Assembly: GCA_021851325.1 (NCBI GenBank)
Contig: JAJZDZ010000015.1
Span: 1-48,980 of the forward strand
Length of the DNA stretch: 48,980 nucleotides
Origin: Pseudomonadota bacterium
GTDB taxonomy: Bacteria; Pseudomonadota; Alphaproteobacteria; Micropepsales; Micropepsaceae
Direction of reading: 5' to 3'
The notes below the pieces were generated by a model. The model searched no databases. It worked only from the letters and a program-made list of their open reading frames with translations, and was not told the DNA's origin. The position numbers and the translations under genes are program-made. How positions within the stretch are numbered: position 1 is the stretch's first letter; every line of letters starts with the position of its first letter. Of the stretch, positions 1 to 7,089 are shown one piece after another.

Positions 1-1
1 C

Positions 2-394
2 CTGCCACAGGCACCTCTCGTCGCCATCGCCGACAAGATCGAGGCTACATTTTCCGCTCACAGCGTCGAAGAGATTGGCGCGCAGCTCAAGGCCGGAGAG
101 GACGCATGGTCGCGCGCGATCTCTTCGGCCTTTTGGCAGAAATCGCCAACCAGCCAGAAAATCGCCTTCCGTCAACTCGCACTGGGTGGCGAACTCGGGT
201 TCTACGATTGCATGCGCATGGAGTATCGTATCTGCCAGCGGATCCTTCTGGGTCACGATTTCTACGAAGGCGTGCGCACCACGATATTTGTCAAAGGGGT
301 GCCACCGCGCTGGCAGCCGTCGCGGCTCGAAGATGTCCGCGACGAAGATATCGCGAACTATTTTGCTCCGGTGACGAATGAACTGCTGCCTTAA
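2..394 (+). CDS. 3-hydroxyisobutyryl-CoA hydrolase, C-terminal part
   Basis: This is the last ~130 residues of a crotonase-fold hydrolase; the 5' part lies outside the window. The frame is open from base 2 to a TAA at 392-394. Family-typical stretches are KSPTSQKIAFRQL, then MRMEYRICQRI, then DFYEGVR, and a terminal PRWQP...VRDEDIANYFAP block. This tail is characteristic of the ECH_2 branch (3-hydroxyisobutyryl-CoA hydrolase, valine degradation, releasing 3-hydroxyisobutyrate from its CoA ester) and is not found in plain enoyl-CoA hydratases. The catalytic residues lie upstream of the window and cannot be checked. A long-chain or generic enoyl-CoA hydratase is less likely because of this tail. 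Confidence 0.85.
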   Translation: MPQAPLVAIADKIEATFSAHSVEEIGAQLKAGEDAWSRAISSAFWQKSPTSQKIAFRQLALGGELGFYDCMRMEYRICQRILLGHDFYEGVRTTIFVKGVPPRWQPSRLEDVRDEDIANYFAPVTNELLP

Positions 395-531
395 GGCAGG
401 CATGGGGTGGATGCGCATCCCGATCTCGCATGTGTCACCACCCCCGCAGAGGCAATGTTCTCGCCCAGAGCGAGCCACACCATGCGGGCAGGCCCGTGCT
501 ATCATGCAATTGGCACACGGAGGATTGTTCG

Positions 532-933
532 ATGCTCAGGGGAACTTGCCATTGTGGCGCCGCCTGCTGGACTTTGGAAGGCGATCCCGGATCCATTACG
601 GCCTGTAACTGCACACTTTGCCGCCGCTATGGCGTGCTCTGGGCGTATGACTATGTCGATGAGCGGATTCGTATCGCCGGCTCTGTGAACAGCTATACAC
701 GGCGTGGCAAGGCTGATCCTGCGCTCGAGATATTATTCTGTCCGACCTGCGCCTGTGTCCTGGCCTGGCGCGGGCTTCGCAGCGACAACGACGGACGCCG
801 GCGTATCGCCGTCAATGTGAGACTGGCAGAGCCGCAGCTCATCGCAGATCTGCCCATAGATCATTTCGATGGCCTCGACAGCTTCAAGGATCTGCCACCT
901 GATGGCCGCTGCGTCCGGGATTTGTGGTTCTAA
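532..933 (+). CDS. GFA/CENP-V family zinc-binding protein
   Basis: A protein of 133 residues from an ATG at 532 preceded by GGAGG about 9 bases upstream; the longer open frame from 430 has no ribosome site. Cysteines fall in the pattern of the GFA (glutathione-dependent formaldehyde-activating-like) zinc fold: TCHCG at residues 5-9, CNCTLC near residue 25, and CPTCAC near residue 67. The length fits the family (about 110-140). Many members are annotated as formaldehyde-activating enzymes, but most have no proven reaction, so the family is certain and the substrate is not. It stands alone between a valine-pathway gene and a possible small antisense-facing frame that ends at almost the same base. 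Confidence 0.85.
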   Translation: MLRGTCHCGAACWTLEGDPGSITACNCTLCRRYGVLWAYDYVDERIRIAGSVNSYTRRGKADPALEILFCPTCACVLAWRGLRSDNDGRRRIAVNVRLAEPQLIADLPIDHFDGLDSFKDLPPDGRCVRDLWF

Positions 934-1151
934 TTCAGCAAAACGGTGCTGCTGTCCTCTGCGCGTACCAGATCTCCATCGCTGGCAAAGAGAGGGGTGA
1001 AGGGCTGGATCGAGCGCCATGATACGCGCTTTCCCTTAAGGACGCGGAAGGTGAACTGATCCTGCAACTGGGACGACATCCATAGTGCGACCCAAAAGCC
1101 GAGTGTGTGCGAGGAATTTGCGCTGGGGTTGGGTTTTCTGGTCTCCCGCAC
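930..1151 (-). CDS. possible small protein or C-terminal gene fragment
   Basis: An open frame of 73 residues on the minus strand, from a GTG at 1151 to TAG at 930-932, so its stop overlaps the stop of the GFA gene. The frame is open back only to a TGA at 1179-1181. Composition looks coding: three tryptophans, a balanced residue mix (SIQPFTPLFASDGDLVRAED) and G/C-rich third positions. There is no convincing ribosome site before the GTG, so this may be the 3' remnant of a longer gene. I do not recognise the family. The remaining gap up to 1318 shows no other supported feature except a GGGGGA ribosome site for the next gene. Confidence 0.3.
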   Translation of the reverse strand: MRETRKPNPSANSSHTLGFWVALWMSSQLQDQFTFRVLKGKRVSWRSIQPFTPLFASDGDLVRAEDSSTVLLN

Positions 1152-1318
1152 GGCACCGCGCTGGGGCAGTGCCGGACTTCATCGACCTCCGGGACGGTGC
1201 TACTGTGCGCCTTGAGGGAAAGCGATCCAGGAAATTTTGGCTTGCGTGGGCCTGATGCGTTCTGGGGATCGTTGGCCGTAGCGGCCGCGTCTCGCAACGA
1301 AAGTCTCGGGGGAAAATC

Positions 1319-2617
1319 ATGTCGCAGGGATGGTATGGCTTTTTGTTCGCGTTCGCCATTCTGGCTGCGTGTGGCGGCTGCGCAAAGGCAGGTGGTGGGG
1401 TTTATGGCGGCTATGTCGGCAGTCATTCCGCAATAAATACCGATATCCAAGACATGGGCCGGCGCGCACTCTCCAAAGCCGCGCTGCAAAGTCATGATGG
1501 CTCCAGTGCCCCGGGTGCCAATGGGCCGGAGGTCACGCTGCACATCATGTTTCCATCGCAGCAGACCGGTCTTTCCAATATCGAGATGGTGATGCTTGTC
1601 CCCGAACAGCGAGGCGCCCACGGCTGCCAGGCGCTGGCGCAGGAAAAGTCTCGAACCGAACTTTATTCGCTCTTCATTCCGAAGAAGGATGTGCGGGCCG
1701 GCAGGCTTTACGACGTGGTGCTGTCAGATGCGATGGGTGACCAGTTTATTGTGGGACGGATCAGCGTGTCGGACGCTCCGGCGCAGGACTTCACGCTTAA
1801 TGCCCCACAGCTGACCCCAGGATCTCCACACTATCAGGGTCCCGCATCGGCCAGAGGCTTTGCCGTCGCCTATCCGGGGGGTGCTCCCGGTCGGGTGACC
1901 GGACCGCGTGGCGGCGCCGCAGGCCCGGCGCCTGCACCTGGTCAGGCGTGGCTTCGTGCCAAAGAGGAATTTCGTCGGGAAGCTGCTCGTCAACCCTGGG
2001 TGATGGGCATGAAAGTGCTGACGATTACGCCCTACATGCTGGCTGCGATCGGTCATCCCAACGTTCATGTGCGGGGTGTTATTGTCTACACCGTGATCCC
2101 TGGGAGCCCTGCGCAACTGGCCGGCGTTCGCAAGGGTGATCTGATTGCCGAAGTCGGAGGACAACGCTGTGTCAGCGCCGCGCAATTCGTCCAGTATGCG
2201 CGTGCTGCGCGCGGACCGCTTGATCTGGTGATGTACAGCCAGCTGCACCACGCCATCGTTCATATGCGTGTCGTGGGCAACGGGATGCCAAAGCCCGGGG
2301 CGGGTTACGGTGCGGGCGACCAATGGCAAGTCCCAAGGTCTCAGCCGGGGTGGCCACAGCAGCGCGGCCATGACGTTCAACCGCAAGCGGGAAGCGGTTA
2401 TATGCCGCCTTCTTCGTCCGGTTACACTGCGCCCCAGGTGGGCCCGGGATATGTGGCGCCGTCCGCGGGTCCCGGCTATGTGCCGCCAGGACAAGGGACA
2501 ACGGCCCAGCAAGCGGGGACGCAGGGTAAAAAGGCGCCGCCACAATCTTCGGCGCAGGGGGCTTCCGCCTTTATCCCTCCGTCTACCGGTCCGGGCTACC
2601 AGCCACCTGGCCATTGA
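1319..2617 (+). CDS. PDZ-domain lipoprotein with C-terminal GPGY repeats
   Basis: 432 residues. The start is an ATG with a GGGGGA purine run about 6 bases upstream. The N-terminus is hydrophobic and ends in a lipobox, LAAC at residues 15-18, so it is probably lipidated and anchored in the envelope. Residues ~30-170 form a glycine-rich, otherwise unrecognised region. Residues ~225-320 are a PDZ domain: GVIVYTVIPGSPAQLAGVRKG followed by LIAEVGGQRC. From ~330 the chain is proline/glycine-rich and carries about five copies of a GxGYxxP unit (GSGYMPP, SSGYTAP, GPGYVAP, GPGYVPP, GPGYQPP). There is no HtrA-type protease domain, so it is a peptide-binding scaffold and not a protease. The exact role is unknown. 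Confidence 0.75.
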   Translation: MSQGWYGFLFAFAILAACGGCAKAGGGVYGGYVGSHSAINTDIQDMGRRALSKAALQSHDGSSAPGANGPEVTLHIMFPSQQTGLSNIEMVMLVPEQRGAHGCQALAQEKSRTELYSLFIPKKDVRAGRLYDVVLSDAMGDQFIVGRISVSDAPAQDFTLNAPQLTPGSPHYQGPASARGFAVAYPGGAPGRVTGPRGGAAGPAPAPGQAWLRAKEEFRREAARQPWVMGMKVLTITPYMLAAIGHPNVHVRGVIVYTVIPGSPAQLAGVRKGDLIAEVGGQRCVSAAQFVQYARAARGPLDLVMYSQLHHAIVHMRVVGNGMPKPGAGYGAGDQWQVPRSQPGWPQQRGHDVQPQAGSGYMPPSSSGYTAPQVGPGYVAPSAGPGYVPPGQGTTAQQAGTQGKKAPPQSSAQGASAFIPPSTGPGYQPPGH

Positions 2618-2847
2618 CGGCTGTGCGGTGTGGGGAAGGCGGTACGCCATCCTGTCCATGCTCCCCGCAGTGGACCTGGCTGGCTATCCGGCGCGGAAGG
2701 CATTGAGCGATAGCAACAGGAACCGTCCTTAATGGCTTTATAGGGGGAGGCGGACCTGCGTGTTGACTGGCCGGGCGCCTGGCTTAGGTGCTGCTGGCGC
2801 GCGGACGACATGAAGTCCTGAGGTGGTGACCCTAAAGGTGGTGTGTC

Positions 2848-3840
2848 ATGCGGTGCTTGGTTACCAGTGCCCGCCAGTACGACCGGGAATATCTCGAGGC
2901 GGCCAACGCCGGGCGTCATGACCTCGTCTTTGAGGAAACCAGGCTTTCTGCGCGTACGGCGCCCATCGCCCAGGGCTTCCCGGCGATCTGTCCGTTCGTT
3001 GATGACCAGCTTGATGCCGACGTACTTAAGACCCTGGCGCAACTGGGCACAAAACTCCTGGTTCTGCGCAGCACGGGCTACAATCACGTACATATTCCGA
3101 CCGCGGAACAGCTGGGTATCGCGGTCATGCGGGTGCGTGACTATTCGGCCTATGCGGTTGCCGAATTTGCACTCAGCTTGATGCTGTGTCTCAACCGACA
3201 TGTGCACCGCGCCTACAACCGTGTTCGCCACGGAAACCTGCTGCTGGACGGTTTGCTTGGCTTCGATATGCACGGCAAGACTGTTGGCATCGTGGGAACC
3301 GGGAAGATTGGAACGGCGCTGGCCCGGATTCTGCACGGTATGGGATGCACGATAGTGGGTCACGACGTGACGCGTAATCCGGAGTGTGAAGCACTGGGCG
3401 TCCGCTATACCAGCCTGGACGAGCTTTTGAGCCTCAGCCAGGTCATCAGCCTGCACCTGCCTCTGCTTCCTGAAACCCGGCACCTCATCAACGCCGAGCG
3501 CCTGGCGCAGATCCGCCCAGGCGCCCTCCTGATCAACACCAGCCGGGGCGCGCTGGTTGACACCTCGGCTTTGATCACCGCTCTGAAGCAACGCCAACTG
3601 GGTGGCGTCGGGCTCGATGTCTATGAAGAGGAAGCGGAGCTTTATTTTCGCGATCACAGCGAGGATATCATCTACGATGATGTCTTCGAGCGCTTGCTGA
3701 CCTTTCCCAATGTCATCGTCACCGGGCATCAGGCTTTCTTCACGCAGGAGGCGCTTAGGACCATCGCCGCCACGACGATCCAGAATCTGACCGATTACAG
3801 CGCAGGGCGCAGCAACGAAAACGCGGTCACGAGCAAATGA
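2848..3840 (+). CDS. ldhA: D-lactate dehydrogenase (2-hydroxyacid dehydrogenase)
   Basis: 330 residues, the usual length for fermentative D-lactate dehydrogenase. The NAD fold is clear: GIVGTGKIGTALARI near residues 148-162 with the GxGxxG motif. The substrate arginine is in NTSRGALVD, the catalytic glutamate follows in the GLDVYEEE segment, and the catalytic histidine is in VTGHQAFFT near residue 293. The EEEAELYFRDHS stretch is typical of LdhA and absent from glycerate and phosphoglycerate dehydrogenases. It reduces pyruvate to D-lactate with NADH in the cytosol. AAAGGTGG precedes the ATG. It appears monocistronic; the next gene is convergent. Confidence 0.92.
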   Translation: MRCLVTSARQYDREYLEAANAGRHDLVFEETRLSARTAPIAQGFPAICPFVDDQLDADVLKTLAQLGTKLLVLRSTGYNHVHIPTAEQLGIAVMRVRDYSAYAVAEFALSLMLCLNRHVHRAYNRVRHGNLLLDGLLGFDMHGKTVGIVGTGKIGTALARILHGMGCTIVGHDVTRNPECEALGVRYTSLDELLSLSQVISLHLPLLPETRHLINAERLAQIRPGALLINTSRGALVDTSALITALKQRQLGGVGLDVYEEEAELYFRDHSEDIIYDDVFERLLTFPNVIVTGHQAFFTQEALRTIAATTIQNLTDYSAGRSNENAVTSK

Positions 3841-4034
3841 CGGGGAAAAGGACGTTTGGGGACAAATAGCACTGTCGCCGGGGCGAGGACGGGCAGTTGG
3901 CCCCGAGCGCCAGGTGAAATTTCCTTTTTCACGCCATGGTTTGAATGAAGTTGGCAGGATTTTTTGACGCCCGAGACGTCAGGCTTAAAGCTGTAGCCCG
4001 GCGTGCACAGGCGTCCCATACCACAGCCGAGGGT

Positions 4035-5261
4035 TCAAATTTTCTGCAGCGCCAGCTGAATGACGTCGATCTGTCCGCTACGGAAGCCGGCCTCGCAATA
4101 GGCCAGGTAATAGCTCCAGAGACGGCGGAAGCGGTCGTCAAAACCGAGTTTGGCAATATCGTTCCACGCTGCGGCAAAATTTTCAGCCCAGATCTCCAGG
4201 GTGCGCGCGTAATGTTCACCGAAACGGAAGATACTGTTCCAGGCCAGACCGGCGGTTGCGGCTTCCTCGGCCAGCCGCTTTTCGCAAGGCAGCATGCCAC
4301 CGGGAAAGATGTAACGCTGAATGAAGTCAGGGCGTTTGCGATACTGCGCGAAGCGCGCATTGTCGATGGTGATCGACTGGAGTCCAGCGACGCCGCCAGG
4401 TGTGAGCACCTCGGCAAGTTTGCGGAAATAGACCGGCCAGTAACGCTCACCAACCGCCTCGATCATCTCGATTGAGACCACCCGATCATAACGCCCGGTG
4501 ATATCGCGGTAATCCATCAGGACGACATCGACCTTATCGTTGAGGCCGGCACGCTGCATGCGCTCGGCGACGAAGTCATACTGCGCGCGTGACAATGTTA
4601 CGGCGGTGACCCGCGCTCCGACCTCACCTGCCGCAAAGGCGGCGAAGCCGCCCCAGCCGCAGCCGATTTCAAGAACGTGATGACCGTCCAAAAGCCGGAT
4701 ACGTTCGGCCAGCGCGACATATTTGTGGCGCTGGGCGGCGGCAAGGCTGGTATACGGGGATTCAAAGATCGCCGCCGAATAGGTCATCGAGCTGTCCAGC
4801 CAGCGGCTGTAAAAGTCGTTGCCCAGATCGTAATGGGCCTGGATGTTGCGCCGGGCTCCGGACGGCGAGTTGCGGTGGCGCCAGTGCTGAAACATCCCCC
4901 ACAGTCGCAAGGCTGCGGCACCATGGGCAAATTTGCTTCCCGCAAAATTACACGTGATCGCTTCAAGCAGACCGCTCAGATCAGGACTGTCCCACTGGCC
5001 GGCGATATAAGCGTCGGCAAAACCGAGGGCGCCCTCGAACGCCAGTCGCCGCAGCAAGGCTGGCTGGTGCAGGTGCAGCACGGCAGATGGACCGGGGTGT
5101 GTTCCCTGCACCCGGATGCGCGCCGCGTTGCCAATGGTGAGGTCAAGTCGGCCGGTGGTCCACTTTCGTGACAGCTGCTCAACCACATGGCGCAGCCGGG
5201 GCCGCAAGTCGGCAAAGGAGACCTCTGGTATCGTGCCAAAATCGAGCGCTGCGTTCATCAT
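4035..5261 (-). CDS. cfa: cyclopropane-fatty-acyl-phospholipid synthase-type methyltransferase
   Basis: 408 residues from the ATG at 5261; the frame is open further but that part is out of register with the family. The start overlaps the stop of the DUF2177 gene (ATGA), so translation is probably coupled. Motifs: QAHYDLGND at 141-149, the S-adenosylmethionine site VLEIGCGWGGF at 196-206, and the VSIEMIEAVGE segment that follows in CFA synthases. The family transfers a methylene or methyl group to unsaturated acyl chains of membrane lipids. Its place under an ECF promoter beside an FAD oxidase and DUF1365 gene resembles the Rhodobacter RpoE regulon, where such an enzyme takes part in making modified (furan) fatty acids. 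The exact product here is inference. Confidence 0.88.
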   Translation of the reverse strand: MMNAALDFGTIPEVSFADLRPRLRHVVEQLSRKWTTGRLDLTIGNAARIRVQGTHPGPSAVLHLHQPALLRRLAFEGALGFADAYIAGQWDSPDLSGLLEAITCNFAGSKFAHGAAALRLWGMFQHWRHRNSPSGARRNIQAHYDLGNDFYSRWLDSSMTYSAAIFESPYTSLAAAQRHKYVALAERIRLLDGHHVLEIGCGWGGFAAFAAGEVGARVTAVTLSRAQYDFVAERMQRAGLNDKVDVVLMDYRDITGRYDRVVSIEMIEAVGERYWPVYFRKLAEVLTPGGVAGLQSITIDNARFAQYRKRPDFIQRYIFPGGMLPCEKRLAEEAATAGLAWNSIFRFGEHYARTLEIWAENFAAAWNDIAKLGFDDRFRRLWSYYLAYCEAGFRSGQIDVIQLALQKI

Positions 5262-5665
5262 GCGGGTGCCAGGTGGGTCATGGCGAGGGCGCCGGCGAGG
5301 GCGGCCATGGCAGTGGCAAATGTACCCCACCCCATATCGAGGAGGGCGATACGCGCGGGCCAGCCGGCGAGCGTGGCAAGATTGGTAAGGTCATAGGTGG
5401 CATAGGCGACAAAACCCAGTGCGGCACCAAAGGCTGCGGGCGCGAGGGGGTTTGCCAGGGCCAGCGCTGGTGCGACCGCCAGGCCTGTGATGCCCGCCAC
5501 GTAAATCAGATAAAACGCAAGGGCAGGAAGAGGATGCACGCGCTGCGACAGCAGGCGACCCAGGGCCGGGCGGTAAAGCATTGCTGCTGCCGTACTCAGC
5601 CACACGCCATCAAGGATGAGGAAGGCAAGGGCGGCCGCCGCGTATCCAATAGCCCATCTGCTCAT
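5258..5665 (-). CDS. DUF2177 family inner-membrane protein
   Basis: 135 residues and almost wholly hydrophobic, with about four membrane spans (starting near residues 5, 46, 75 and 112). DUF2177 signatures are LDGVWLS near residue 18 and the later GFVAYATYDLTNLATL stretch. No enzyme activity is known to me. It lies between chrR and cfa, overlaps cfa by four bases, and has its own ECF-type promoter box 27 bases upstream, so it is the first gene of a two-gene unit in the lipid-modification regulon. The function may be membrane-linked support for the CFA-type reaction; that is inference. Confidence 0.85.
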   Translation of the reverse strand: MSRWAIGYAAAALAFLILDGVWLSTAAAMLYRPALGRLLSQRVHPLPALAFYLIYVAGITGLAVAPALALANPLAPAAFGAALGFVAYATYDLTNLATLAGWPARIALLDMGWGTFATAMAALAGALAMTHLAPA

Positions 5666-5691
5666 GAGTTTTCCCGTTCAAGATTGGCCGG

Positions 5692-5719
5692 GATACGCTG
5701 GCCAGCCCTGTTCAGATCA
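5692..5719 (-). promoter_or_regulatory. ECF sigma promoter for DUF2177-cfa
   Basis: On the minus strand TGATCT (5719-5714), 16 bases, CGTATC (5697-5692). Spacing and hexamers match the two boxes flanking the sigma gene. The predicted transcript start, near 5685, leaves a leader of about 20 bases before the ATG at 5665. Shared form at three positions is the evidence; no transcript data. Confidence 0.75.
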
Positions 5720-5733
5720 TGCTGGCCCAAGGC

Positions 5734-6321
5734 TCAGAGCTGCAGAAAGAGCTGAAAGGCGCGGGGGATAAGGCGGCGCATGCGCATCGGCCCGGTGCTG
5801 GCAATGAGACACAGGCAATCCTGGTCGGCATCGGCCTTGGGGCCATGCTCGAGTTCTGCGCCGCATTCGACGAAGTCGCCTTCGCTGTAGCGGCCGGTGC
5901 TGTCGACGAAACTGCCATTGAGCACGCAGACCCACTCCTGACCACTGTGGCGATGTTCCGGCATCTGCCGGCCCGCCGGGACATTGAGCTCGTAGGCGCG
6001 GGCCCCATCGCGGCCCTGATAGAGGGGGCGGTACCAGATGCCACCCGCAATCTTGTGCCGGCGCATCCGTGGCAAAGGCGGTGCGGTGATTTCCGGCGTG
6101 TCGATACGGGCCAGCGCGCGGGCGAGGGCTTCATCGCCCAAGGCCGTGGGCGGAAGGTCCTCAAGCAGGACCCCTCCGGTTGCGGTCAGCACCTCGATAT
6201 CAGCCTCGCAGCCGGGGCAGCGATCGACATGCGCCTGCACCACAAGCGCCAGCGCCGGATCGAGCAGACCGGAGGCAAGCCGGGCCAGATGGAGTTCATG
6301 GGGATGATGGCGGATCGTCAT
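5734..6321 (-). CDS. chrR: ChrR-type anti-sigma factor, zinc cupin
   Basis: 195 residues in the classical two-domain ChrR layout. The N-terminal anti-sigma domain holds the zinc ligand set H6, H31, C35 and C38 (HVDRCPGC). The C-terminal cupin (about 85-185) carries EHRHSGQEW and a second metal-ligand cluster. In Rhodobacter sphaeroides ChrR holds sigma-E inactive and releases it when singlet oxygen or certain peroxides are present; the cupin domain is required for that response. The start overlaps the sigma stop by four bases, so the two are made together in near-equal amounts. Confidence 0.93.
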   Translation of the reverse strand: MTIRHHPHELHLARLASGLLDPALALVVQAHVDRCPGCEADIEVLTATGGVLLEDLPPTALGDEALARALARIDTPEITAPPLPRMRRHKIAGGIWYRPLYQGRDGARAYELNVPAGRQMPEHRHSGQEWVCVLNGSFVDSTGRYSEGDFVECGAELEHGPKADADQDCLCLIASTGPMRMRRLIPRAFQLFLQL

Positions 6322-6896
6322 TTCAGATCCCCGAAGGAGAGATCGCCCATGGCCAGGCGCAGTCGGTTGATGGCGAGCCGCAGCCGTGATTTGACGGTAC
6401 CAAGCGGAATGCCAAGGTCGGCCGAGATCTGGGCATGGGCCTTGTCGTGGAAAAATGCGTGACGAATGACCTCTGCCTGCTCGGGCGGCAATTCCACCAT
6501 CGCCGCGCGCAGTCTGACTTCGCGCTGGTCTGCGGCCAGGATGGCATCGGGTTCCGGTTCGGGATCCGGCGCTTCCAGCGCGTCACCCAGAGCCTGCCGT
6601 CTTTTGTCGGAGCGCACGGCATCCAGGCGCAGATTGCGGGCGATGGTGAAGATCCAGGTGGAGGCTCCGGCCCGGGCCGGATCATAGAGCGCGGCCTTGC
6701 GCCAGACGGTCAGCATCGTCTCCTGGGCAAGTTCTTCGGCTAGGCTCGGCGTGGCACCGAGGCGAAGCAGATAGGTCTTTACCCGCGGCGCGAAATGACT
6801 GAAGAGAGCGGCGAACGCGGTGCGGTCGCGTCGGGCGGCGATCGCCACGATACTTGCAGCATAATCGACTTCCGGGACAGCCGGGGCGATGGTCAT
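6318..6896 (-). CDS. rpoE: ECF sigma factor, RpoE/ECF11 type
   Basis: 192 residues from the ATG at 6896, which has GGAG 6 bases upstream. Region 2 is visible in AEELAQETMLTVWRKAALYD, with the WIFTIARNLRLD core helix. Region 4 is visible in ELPPEQAEVIRHAFF and GIPLGTVKSRLRLAINRLR. The frame runs much further upstream; an ATG at 6986 is a rival start but lies at the predicted transcript start of its own promoter and would be leaderless. The ChrR partner follows directly. Predicted target boxes lie before this gene, before DUF2177-cfa and before the FAD oxidase gene. Confidence 0.92.
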   Translation of the reverse strand: MTIAPAVPEVDYAASIVAIAARRDRTAFAALFSHFAPRVKTYLLRLGATPSLAEELAQETMLTVWRKAALYDPARAGASTWIFTIARNLRLDAVRSDKRRQALGDALEAPDPEPEPDAILAADQREVRLRAAMVELPPEQAEVIRHAFFHDKAHAQISADLGIPLGTVKSRLRLAINRLRLAMGDLSFGDLK

Positions 6897-6993
6897 GCGC
6901 AGCTCCGGACGTGCCGATGCGGCGCCAGAGGGGCGCGGCCGGCTTGCACGGGGGCGTGCGGAGGAAGTGACCAGTGTGGCATTCATGACCTCT

Positions 6994-7021
6994 GTTACGT
7001 CTGTCCGCTGCCGATAGATCA
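6994..7021 (-). promoter_or_regulatory. ECF sigma promoter for rpoE-chrR (autoregulation)
   Basis: On the minus strand TGATCT (7021-7016), 16 bases, CGTAAC (6999-6994). Transcription should begin near 6987, giving a leader of about 90 bases to the preferred sigma start at 6896. The box is back to back with the rightward box at 7035-7062. Confidence 0.75.
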
Positions 7022-7034
7022 GCCGCAGTGCGCG

Positions 7035-7062
7035 TGATCTGCAGGTGGTGGCAGAGCGTATC
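7035..7062 (+). promoter_or_regulatory. ECF sigma promoter for FAD oxidase-DUF1365 operon
   Basis: TGATCT (7035-7040), 16 bases, CGTATC (7057-7062). It differs from the leftward box at one base in the -10 element and has identical spacing. The predicted transcript start near 7069 excludes the ATG-less upstream extension of the next reading frame and supports a start at 7090 or 7111. Confidence 0.75.
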
Positions 7063-7089
7063 GTCCCCATTAAACAGTGTGAGGCCCCG

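Noticed and set aside
1724..2659. Long leftward frame through the PDZ lipoprotein gene
   Set aside because: Antisense shadow; arginine-rich low-complexity translation, no recognisable motif.
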